Origin: Wolfiporia cocos
Lineage: Eukaryota > Basidiomycota > Agaricomycetes > Polyporales > Phaeolaceae
Assembly: GCA_029448655.1 (NCBI GenBank)
Contig: JACCLO010000010.1
Location: forward strand, 3,212,797 to 3,276,796
Direction of reading: 5' to 3'
Length of the DNA stretch: 64,000 nt
The position numbers and the translations under genes were made by a program. The notes beneath the pieces were generated by a model that worked only from the letters and a program-made list of their open reading frames with translations, did not search any database and had not been told where the DNA came from. Of this stretch, positions 55,380 through 64,000 are shown piece by piece; the first letter of the stretch is position 1; every line of letters starts with the position of its first letter.

Positions 55380-56479
55380 CTGGTCTTACTCTGGCATATC
55401 TCCTTGTGTGTGCCAACGCTATCAACTTCGATACCACCCTCTTGACCTTATCAATTAAAGTCTTACTTGTCTGTGTTTGCCCTCATTACACAACTCTAGG
55501 CTTAGGTCTTAGGGGCCCCCTTGGGGCTTGTCTCTTTTGACACATATGCTAAGTAATTCCATGTCACTAGCCTGCAATGTATGATAAGTATGTAGTGATA
55601 TATCTGCAATGATAGATAGTGATGATAGGGATATGGTGGTTGAATGCCATCAGTCAATTGTATGATAAATATGAAACACTGCCAGAGTTGAATCTGTCAG
55701 ATCTGAAATGGAGACGATTATCTAGTACAATTGGGGTTACACCCAATGAGGTCATGAATCCCCAGGGGTATTGATTGTGCAACAAGTACCTGTATCATAT
55801 TCACCCAGTGGTGAGTTCTGTGAGTGTTCGAAAAATAAAACAACCATAAGATAAACCATATCAATACTTAGTATATACTGGGTATATACTGTATACTGTG
55901 TAAATATGGGATTTCCATATATATGGTTGGAGCCTTACAGACAAGGTCCTTGTAGCAGTAGGCAGCCATTCAGGTCTGACTCAGAGCATCCAACTCACTG
56001 AGACACTTTCCCCAGCTTTGGAATTAATGTTAATACCACAGCACACCACAATGGGCAGCAGAAAGACTGAAATACAGCCCATACTAGTGCATCTGCCACT
56101 GCTTGTGACCCCTATATATATATACCTGCACTTTCTGTGCCTTTCTACATGCCTACTGTGCTATATCATGCCACCTTATATTTTATTTGCTCATGCATAG
56201 CGCAAACCAAACCTTTCTGCAACCTTTTGAAGGCCTGTCTCTTAGCATTGCCAGGTGTACTAAATGTGGCTATCCAATCCCACCAAAAGCTCAGGTGGAA
56301 ATTGGAAATAAAGGTTACATTGTGCTGCAATCACACGTGGTTAGACAGCATACAAGAGTATTAACAGAAGCTCAATTATGCCCCAGAACGACGCTAAAGG
56401 CACCTGGAAAGTGAGCTGCAAGTCTGCATAGCCATCTACAGTAGTTCAGCCACATTCCGATCGCGCCTCGATCACTTCC
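55380..56479. other. Unassigned region with dispersed repeats
   Basis: Family K repeat at 55578-55690 (matches 33841-33960) and a family M palindromic AT-rich repeat at about 55850-55939. Frames at 56018-56414 include a CTKCGYPIP motif but no recognised protein. Confidence 0.45.
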
Positions 56480-56735
56480 GCACCTCATCATCATTCAAGT
56501 CCTCTCCATCTTCATTCTTGTCCGAGGAGATCATGTAACTCACATCCCCCATCCATGACGTGCACTCGTCATCCTCATCTGAGCTTATGCAGAGAACATC
56601 TCGCACAGCTGATACTTGGGCTTATGATGTGCACGACTGCTTCCTGGCGCTGGCGTGTGTGCTCAACTGCTTCCTAGTACGTGCACGAGCAGCGGCAGCT
56701 TTGCGTGCTTTCTGTATCTTACTAGAGCGCGGCAT
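56480..56735 (-). pseudogene. Short basic/acidic reading frame, decayed
   Basis: On the minus strand from 56735 a frame starts MPRSSKIQKARKAAAARARTRK, very basic, with a stop about 37 codons in and further acidic sequence (ISSDEDDE, DKNEDGEDLNDDE) to 56477. A basic Ala/Arg/Lys start followed by an acidic region is common in basidiomycete transposon-associated proteins. Not recognised; low support. Confidence 0.3.
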
Positions 56736-56944
56736 GTAGTGAAATAGTACATACACAACAGGCCTGCGCCGTTGCCGTATCTACACCACAACGAGTGTTC
56801 AAATGTTCTCTCCGTGCCGTACTATACCCAAAATGTTTAATCTCAGGGTGCCGCCAGGTACCAGCACTTATGTAAACCCTGCATTAGGGTTAACGTGAAG
56901 TTGCCCACAGGATTTGGCTACTGTACAAAAGAGGCGGTGACTAG

Positions 56945-57320
56945 GCCGTTGGCACCATAGATGCCTAGACATATAAGACCTTATACTACTACTAATGTCT
57001 ACCCTAATGCAGCTAGTCTGTGCACATGTTGTGGTATCATAGTGATGCCATAAGGCGTCGTAATATGGTGCTATCTAGGAATAGTGCAGTATGTCATAGA
57101 GATGACACTGGCTCTGTAAATGTGCCTTGTATTCCATAAATGTGGAGGAAGCAGGCCGCTATGTCATACCTGTCAGATAAGCAGGCCACACTAAGTATAG
57201 ACCTATAATAATAGGCATGATGTCATAGACTGGGCCAGTATGGGCCCTGATGTTGTAAACGATGGAATGTGGGGCCTTGTAAACTAATAATAGTTCTGAC
57301 CTCATAGTGTCACAGATTAT
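56945..57320 (+). repeat. Long inverted repeat, left arm
   Basis: Matches the reverse complement of 58470-58960 with moderate divergence; the clearest part is TGTCATACCTGT ... CCTATAATAATAGGCATGA (57162-57222 against 58690-58760). Rich in TGTCATA motifs. A solo LTR lies between the arms. Confidence 0.65.
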
Positions 57321-58441
57321 TGTCACAGATTTGGGACATAGCACATTTTTCACGCAATTATAGCACCAATTCTGGCCTTATACAAGCCTCTACAAAGTTA
57401 TCCGGGACTTATCCCACCATGCCGAACCTGCCGAGGTATTATAACGGAACCTTACGGCCGAATAGGCCTTAACCTACACGTGACCCATAGCACCGGCCCA
57501 ACGCTACACCACATGACTGATTACATCATCACTAAGGCAACGTGCTTTGCTGTGCCTCATCCTGTAATCCACGTCATATGTCTAGATCATAGCACCGCCA
57601 CCGCTACGTCACAACCACGTCATAGAGTCTAGAGTCCACAAGTCGACCAGCCTCTCCCTGTCAGCGAGCACCACTCGCATAATAATGGCAACATGGCACA
57701 ACAGCTGACTAAGCTCTGTGCCCATCGGTCTACTACGCTGAGAAGCCTAACGACCACCACATGCATCACCGGCACTTCCTAAGCTCCGTGCTTCCCTCAA
57801 TAGCACACGCTTCTATCACCGGCCTTATGCAACCCCCGGACTTCCCGTCACCGGCACAGTTCTACCTCCGGGCTTCTAGACCCAGCAATGTGCAACCTCC
57901 GTGCTTCTCACGCCGGCGTTGCCATACCTCCGAGCCAGCCGCAAGGCCTCGCTCCCACGCCACCACCGGCCTGATCATATCACCGGCTTCTGGCATACCA
58001 CTTGGCCTTCTCGGCCTGAGTCACCAAGGGCCTGGCGAATAGCCATAGTCCCTCAAGGCACCGGTACAACTGGCCTTCCATATACCCGGGCTGCGCCCGC
58101 GTTCCACATGTCCACCGCAAGGTGACACCACCACTCTCTCATTTACCATTGGTCCGGCCATTACCGGCCTCCCACGGTCTCTTAGAGTAGAGTATACGTC
58201 AGCATACGCCGATAGGGTGCACTGACCATTCCTTTAGGGCAGACACACTAGTTAGTAGCACGTGTTCTCACCCTGTACATATTTAAAGACCAAGGCTTGA
58301 CGCCTTGATATCTTAGTTCTATTCTTCTCGGCTACCGCCGCAGAAGCACCTCTCACCCTCTGTAGCTTGCCTTCTAACCCCTCACCAACTTGTCTGAGTA
58401 AGACCCTTAAGTTGGTGAGTCCCACAAGATGGCTTGTGTCA
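57321..58441 (+). mobile_element. Solo LTR, family B-like (copy B3)
   Basis: 1121 bp, TGTCACAG...GGCTTGTGTCA, flanked by the perfect 5-bp duplication ATTAT (57316-57320 and 58442-58446). It shares the 3' region (TTAGTTCTATTCTTCTCGG) with 26258-27354 but differs elsewhere. Confidence 0.92.
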
Positions 58442-58446
58442 ATTAT

Positions 58447-58965
58447 TTTGTGCACATCCAGAATTGTCCTCTCTTACTATGTTTACTGTACTTATTGCAC
58501 ATGGCTGGGGTCGATCCAACGACCTGAAGGTCAGTGGGTCATGTGAGTTGTGTCACATGACTTGCCAAACTCTTAGATTAGATAGCAGCACCAGGTACTA
58601 TCACAGGAATCATGTCAGGTGACCCTCCTTCTTATCTAAGATGTCAGGACTATTATTAGTCTACAAGCCTCACATTCTAGGTTTCTATAACCTCATGCCT
58701 ATTATTATAGGCCCAGACTCAGTGTGGTCTGCTTACCTTACAGGTATGACATAGTGGTGCCATTTACTATACACATATGACATACAAGGCTAGTCTTACA
58801 TAGTCAAGTCATCTTCTATGACATACAGTGATATTCTTAGGATACAAAGGACATCATTGTGATATACTGCACTATCATTAGAGTAGCACCACACCATGAG
58901 GGCTTATGGCATCATGGGCTATACTTAGCCACTTATGCACAGATCACCTTAGTTTAGAGTGGTCT
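58447..58965 (-). repeat. Long inverted repeat, right arm
   Basis: Reverse-complement partner of 56945-57320. No coding potential. It adjoins the truncated 3' end of Gypsy element 4. Confidence 0.6.
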
Positions 58966-58968
58966 TAC

Positions 58969-60264
58969 TTATTTGCAGTCATACAGACTTCTATATATTA
59001 AGGAACCGACGATCTGCAGCCTGGGGATCGCGATAACAAGCTTCGATCCAGATGCCGTAATTCCCGCTTCGACAAACCTGGCAAGCAGCTTATTAGCTGT
59101 ACATGCAAACTCATACATGAACCTCTGAATATTCGAATTGCCTGCAACAGCCTTGTCATCATAGTCAGTACTCGGACCCTTCACACCTACATCATCCACA
59201 AAAGCATCAGCTTCGTTCAGTAACATGTCACCCAACGTATGCAATATGCATTGACTGAATTCAGGCATTGCATTAGTATAGCCTTGTGGCAGCCTAGTCA
59301 ATCGCAACGACCCAAAGGGGCATTGGAATGTTGTAAGGTCGCGCAAAACTGATGCGAGAATGCAGTTGTCGAAACCTGCCATAATGTCAGCTAGCATAAA
59401 AATGTGATGCCCTACAAAGCTTTCAGCGAAGTCATCTGGCCATGGAGGTAGCACCGCATCACATATAGTGATAGCGTTAAGGTCACCTAAATTGAATACG
59501 AGTCGCGGATCACCCTGTTTCTTTTTGACCGCAAAATATGCTGTCCGATACGACGCGGAGAATGGCTCAAACTTGCCAGCATCTAATTGGCATTTGATGA
59601 CTGCTTTCACCTTCTCCTCGATGGCCTTTGGAATTCAGATGGACGGTTGTGCCCATGGTACGTGTTCGATCACTGGTATTTCATAGTCAGGAAAGTATCT
59701 TGGGGAGAAAGTACCTCACTCATCGTCAGTCCACGCAAATGCTGCCTGTCACGAAACCACAACATGGACTAGCAAGTCAATTTCTGCATCTGATAAGAAG
59801 TTAGCGGGAATCTTCGCAATCACATCACTCAGCCGCTGCACGGTCCACCGATTGCCTGAGCCGAATTCATACTTCTTTCAGGGTCTCGGTTCAATTGGTA
59901 GCGGCATCAACTCAGGTATAGCAATAGGTTTGAATTTCTGTGTGGATGGGTTAGGCATATACGATGGCACTGGGCACACCTTTCGGTCAATGGGCTTATA
60001 TCTTTTCAATGCTACTGTCACGCTATAATGCATTTGTACACGTTTGCGCCATGCTGAAGGGACTGGAGTCAAAGGAATGGGGCTTGCTGCAATATAATCC
60101 TGTAACAACCTGTCAGAAGAGTCTGGTGGATCAATCTGGGAAGCTATCGATAACTCTGAATCTGTGAGTGTAGAGATGTCGCTCGCAACACAATGAAAAA
60201 TGTTACCCAACCTAGGAATTTCTGAGGACGCGATACTACCTATCGAGGCCAGTTCAGACATCAC
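58969..60264 (-). pseudogene. pol of Gypsy element 4: linker and reverse transcriptase
   Basis: Minus strand. The segment 60264-59878 is a spacer with SSDRLLQDYI. After stops and a shift around 59880-59620, RT follows (59610-58969): FAVKKKQGDPRLVFNLGDLNAITICD, split as FAVKKKQGDPRLVF and NLGDLNAI, then LPQGYTNAMPEF and the active-site box FVDDVGVKGP. This pattern is the RT of a second agaricomycete Ty3/Gypsy lineage, different from elements 1-3. The gene ends at 58969 inside the connection region; RNase H and integrase are lost. Confidence 0.8.
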
Positions 60265-60271
60265 GCTCTCT

Positions 60272-61057
60272 TCAAAAATCCTTGCGCGACACGAGTCCTG
60301 TCATGAACACTAATTTCTCCTTGTTTCGGTCAGTGCCTGTGTCGACAATATGCACCTGTATCGGCGTCATGGATCGATCACCGTTGCGATGTGCCACAAG
60401 GTACATTCCGTTCTTCCTTTCATATTCTAGATTAGCTGCCACCCACTGTAACCATGGCTGCCCGAGAATCCCATTGTGTTGCCCTAAGTCAGTCAGGGTG
60501 ACAAAGAAATGGTGATCAAACCTTTCCCCCCCAATCTCGACAGGTGCGTCACGGATACAGCCCTCAAGTGGTGTAAGCATACCATTAATACCTTTGAGTG
60601 TCCACCCACACCCATCTGGATCGATAACTAGGTTAGTCTGATCCCACACTTTCTTCAATATTAAGTTCAGCTTTGATCCTGAGTCTACGAGGTACATTAC
60701 TGCCTCAGTTCCAAACATCCCTTGTACAACTCCACATGCCATTGCAAAGAATCGTTCCTGTCCAACTGCCACAGCATAAACGTCAGCGTGCTGCGTTATT
60801 ACCTCTTTGAGGTTCTCACCCTCCTGTAAGCTCAGCATCACCAACCCCTCTGTCACGACATTATCGACTGCCTCTTTCTCATCTTCAACTGTGGCTATCC
60901 GATTTGCTTGTGCCACAGATCCACCTACCTCCTTGCGCGTCTTCGTGAGTGCCGCAAAACGCTTCTGCAAGGTAGGCGAAATTCCTATTATCTGTCTCAG
61001 TTGCAGCGTTAGCTTCTGATCAAGTATCTGATTAGCGACGTTGTCGGCGGACACCAT
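60272..61057 (-). pseudogene. pol of Gypsy element 4: aspartic protease region
   Basis: 261 codons in one frame. Helical N-terminus (QILDQKLTLQLRQIIGISP), then a retropepsin with VMYLVDSGSKLNLI at about residue 122, beta strands, and the second signature NGILGQPWL (about residue 195). Separated from the upstream gag-like frame only by TAG 61061-61063, where glutamine (CAG) is probable. Confidence 0.78.
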
Positions 61058-61060
61058 ATC

Positions 61061-62742
61061 CTATACGTCAGACGTGAACCTCGTCTGCTTCAGATGAGGA
61101 GGCATGTCCCTCTTGTGCGCAGTTACCTGATCCTTTTTCCTAGTCTTCCAACCCTCTTCCATGTTCACGGCTGGTGGCTTCTCGCTCGCAGCCTTACCAT
61201 CCACTTTCGCTGTCGGCGTCATCTTGGTAGCTTCAGACAGCCCCACAACCTTACCCTTCGACCTATCGTTAGTGTGCCTGTATTCAAACCTCTTGGCTAT
61301 TGGCTCTTCATTGCTTGACTCCCCATCCTCTGCTGTCGACTTCTTGGCTTGTGCTCGAGTAGCTGCAAAAGTGTTCAGCACCCTCAATGAGGATGCGTAT
61401 ACGTCACCTTCGATCAATTGTTCGCCGTCAACTAACACCCCTAGGCTCGAACAGGTACCTGAGGGACCTGCAACATTAGACATGTCACGGTCCTTTTCCT
61501 TACCGAAACAGATCTCCTCTTGCAGCACCACTGCAATGCCGCCACGTTGCCCGGCAGGCATCATCAGTAAGTTTGCTCTGTTCGCTTGAATGACCTTCCC
61601 AGTTGCTGGCGAAAACTGACACATCTTTTCTGCAATTAGTGCTATCGTCTCTGGACACTTACCCATCCCAATCGGATGATCGAGATTGACACCCTCCGTC
61701 TTGCCACACATGAAACATGTATGTGGTGCCCTTTCCATCTGGCCAGTCGATACCTGATGCGTATGCTGATGCTGTGTCGTTGGTTGTTCCTGTCGTACCT
61801 GTGTTGCTACCTCCTGATTTGCGATCGTCAGCTGTAATTTAGTCAATGCTTCACTCAGCTGTGCTATCTTTCCGTCTGTTCGTCTTTCTCGTTAGCCTTC
61901 GATTTCACTTTCTTACCACATTACTCTTTCTCAGCTCTCTTTCTAGCTCTACACCTCACCTCCTTCCCGGAATCCGATTCGTCAGATGACAACTCCTTGT
62001 TGTCACTCGTCTCTTTGTCAGAACCTGAGTTCAATGTACCTAGACCATACTCAATGTTATTTCTGCTAAAATACAATCTTACTGCTTCAATCGTCATGCT
62101 TTGATCCGGAGGTGCATCCATTGTGATGTCTTTACCTATTTTCCTGCGCAAACTACCTGCAATACGATGCCTCACAGTCACCGGTAAGCCTTGGTAAAAT
62201 AACAAATCTGTCTCTGTCTCTGTCATCTTACTCTTTCTCACCAGGTCCCCCTCTTTCAGAGCAAAGTTCCTAACATATCTGTCGAAGGAGCTACACAAGT
62301 TCACTCGCTCGTCCTCTCAGCAACGCCTTGAGAACTCACATAGACCCTCCGGCATAGGTACCGTTTTCTCCTCCTCAGAAGGAAAATAATGATAAAATAC
62401 CTTCTTAGTATCTATCCAAGTCTTGTTCTTGAACAGCTCATGATTCTTGATGATCTGTCCAATGCTGGACTTACAATACTGTAGAACCTTGTCTGACCAC
62501 TCGGTATACGGAACACCAGCAGCGTAAGCCTGTGCTTCAAAAACTAACAAGAAATCTGTTACGTTCTTACCGTCAAATTCAGGTGCATAGCGTGACCCTG
62601 CGCTCATCATCGGAACGACGAGTGCTGAAGTGATTGCCGACATGGTGTTTGCGATCGATGGTATGTTTGTCGTGTTTGTGTTTGTGTTCACGTTCGTGTT
62701 GAGGGGCTGCTGATTAGTAGAACTAGTGGATGACTTTGTCAT
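61061..62742 (-). pseudogene. gag of Gypsy element 4
   Basis: Begins MTKSSTSSTNQQPL at 62742 with an Asn/Thr-rich start, then a capsid-like region (APEFDGKNVTDFLLVFEAQA). TGA 62317-62319 and TAA 61921-61923 interrupt it, and a frameshift between 61921 and 61846 leads to the part with a zinc-binding motif, C-x2-C-x9-H-x6-C (CFMCGKTEG ... DHPIGMGKC), followed by a charged C-terminal region. The 5' end points to the telomere; no LTR is found between 62743 and the telomere. Confidence 0.75.
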
Positions 62743-63180
62743 GGAGCGGGTAACTGGTCTATTATTAGAGGATACGGTCTTATGCCCTCGCGCAGCGGCG
62801 CTAGAGGCTTGTGTACGCGACGTTGCAGTCTATCTGTGCTGAAAGAACTAGTTGTAGCAAACAGGCTCAAACTTTTTTACTACAGAGAGGATCATCAGAC
62901 CATCGAGACGTCATTCGTGCTACAGCGTGATGCTCCGAACTTCTCGATCGGCACTCGAAACTTTCACACCCAATATCACTGCATTGCATCCGACACCGCG
63001 TACATCCGCGAGGCACACCAAGCCGGTTCAATCACACTATACAACTCCACCAAAATCCGGGCAACATCATGCAAGTGCAGGAAGAACATGCGCAACACAA
63101 GTTTTTGTCAAAGGGATTTGAAGATGTGCGTTGCAAGCACGGGGCATGGGAATTGACTGGCCAACTCTGTGGGTCAGTGG
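62743..63180. other. Spacer upstream of element 4
   Basis: Possibly its leader. Frames of about 100-124 codons are present but none is recognised. No LTR or primer site is seen. Confidence 0.35.
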
Positions 63181-63820
63181 GACATGCCCTATGGGATGAG
63201 GGATTGGAGGTGGGGAATGTGGCTGGTATGTGAGGATTGTCACGGGTGGCTGGTTTAGTAATGAGATGTATGGTATGGAAAGTTGGGGTATTTTGCAACT
63301 GTTTTCTACTGTTGGTGAGGATTGTGGAGTTGGCTAGCAACTGTTTCGTTCTTAGCAGAAGTCTATGTTGTGTGAGGAGGTTGAGATGTGAGAGAGACAG
63401 AATTGTGAGAGATAGATAAGAGATTGTGAGAGCTGAGATGGTATGTGTGATGATAGGTGATGGGACTATGTAGGAGTGTAGTAGGTGAGATGAGATTAGT
63501 TAGATGAGTGAGTGAGATTTAGATTGTTGGATTAAGGGTAGGTATGGAGGATGAATGTGATAGAGATGATAAAAGTGTGTGTGGTAGTTTGGGGATGATT
63601 TGATTTTGGGTGAATTTATTTGGAGTTGTGGGAATTTTAAATGAATTTAGTGGGGTTGTGTGAGTATTATATATATTTATGTGGGGTTATGTGAGTATGA
63701 AATGAAATTATGTGGGGTTATGTGAGGATGAAATGAATTTATGTGAGGTCATGTGGTGTTGATTAAAGTTATATGGTATTATATGGAGTTAGATTCAATT
63801 AGGTAACGCAAAATAAATTT
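63181..63820 (+). repeat. G/T-rich subtelomeric sequence
   Basis: The plus strand is rich in G and T and almost free of C from about 63180. From 63655 to 63780 degenerate units of about 30-36 bases repeat the pattern TTATGTGGGGTTATGTGAG(T/G)ATGAAATGAA. No gene. Confidence 0.7.
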
Positions 63821-63857
63821 TAAATTTAAATTTAAATTTAAATTTAAATTTAAATTT
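63821..63857 (+). repeat. TAAATT hexamer array next to the telomere
   Basis: Six perfect TAAATT units plus one base, AT-only, ending 11 bases before the telomere. Confidence 0.9.
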
Positions 63858-63868
63858 GATTTTGCATT

Positions 63869-64000
63869 TTAGGGGTTAGGGGTTAGGGGTTAGGGGTTAG
63901 GGGTTAGGGGTTAGGGGTTAGGGGTTAGGGGTTAGGGGTTAGGGGTGAGGGGTTAGGGGTTAGGGGTTAGGGGTTAGGGGTTAGGGGTTAGGGGTTAGGG
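63869..64000 (+). repeat. Telomere, (TTAGGGG)n
   Basis: 132 bases: 18 complete 7-base units and a final TTAGGG cut by the window edge. One unit (63946-63952) is TGAGGGG. The G-rich strand runs 5' to 3' towards the right edge, so this is the right end of the chromosome. Confidence 0.97.

Noticed and set aside
1..64000. tRNA, rRNA or CRISPR arrays
   Set aside because: None was found by eye; short spaced repeats present belong to LTRs, palindromes or telomere.

Overview
This window is the right end of a fungal chromosome, most likely from an agaricomycete basidiomycete. The last 132 bases (63869-64000) are a telomere of 7-base TTAGGGG units with the G-rich strand running off the right edge. Host genes have many introns of about 43-64 bases. 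The transposon families are those of mushroom-type fungi: Ty3/Gypsy chromoviruses, GC-rich hAT-like non-autonomous elements, a possible Plavaka/KDZ-like fragment, and many solo LTRs ending TGTCACAG...CTGTGTCA. All names come from reading the sequence; no database search was possible.

Layout. 0-3.6 kb: a cluster of inverted palindromes, a solo LTR with target-site duplication, a short tandem repeat and a second LTR. 3.6-5.5 kb: a truncated hypothetical gene and a decayed relic of the spliceosomal helicase gene BRR2. 5.7-11.3 kb: Gypsy element 3 (minus strand), with a pre-gag ORF1 and gag, cut off in protease. 11.3-12.9 kb: hAT-like pieces. 12.9-22.6 kb: the main single-copy island, with a Crinkler-type gene (ubiquitin-like header, restriction-endonuclease-like domain, protein kinase) on the minus strand and a divergent gene resembling the meiotic axis protein SYCP2/Red1. 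22.7-33.8 kb: Gypsy element 1, 11.1 kb with both LTRs, carrying ORF1, gag (split by a solo LTR) and pol with protease, RT, RNase H, integrase, chromodomain and a C-terminal dUTPase. 33.8-36.4 kb: a three-level nest (hAT > LTR > LTR). 36.4-43.2 kb: a hypothetical three-exon gene, an LTR with a nested hAT, and a transposase-like fragment. 44.7-46.2 kb: a GC-rich relic resembling LTN1 (Listerin). 48.0-54.6 kb: Gypsy element 2, broken by three LTR insertions, one itself nested, and by an internal deletion. 54.6-58.9 kb: LTRs and a long inverted repeat around a solo LTR. 59-62.7 kb: Gypsy element 4, a different lineage. 62.7-64 kb: G/T-rich subtelomere, an AT hexamer array and the telomere.

The most interesting result concerns Gypsy elements 1 and 3. 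Each has a homologous extra ORF of about 310 codons ahead of gag. Each has an 11-base primer-binding site next to the 5' LTR that is perfectly complementary to the predicted 5' end of its own transcript, exactly 34 bases below the TATA start. This is the arrangement of Tf1-type self-priming. Element 1 also carries a dUTPase with all five motifs and is flanked by 50-bp direct repeats that abut both LTR ends, far longer than normal Gypsy target duplications. Most premature stops in these elements are TGA where arginine (CGA) is expected, which points to C-to-T decay at CpG.
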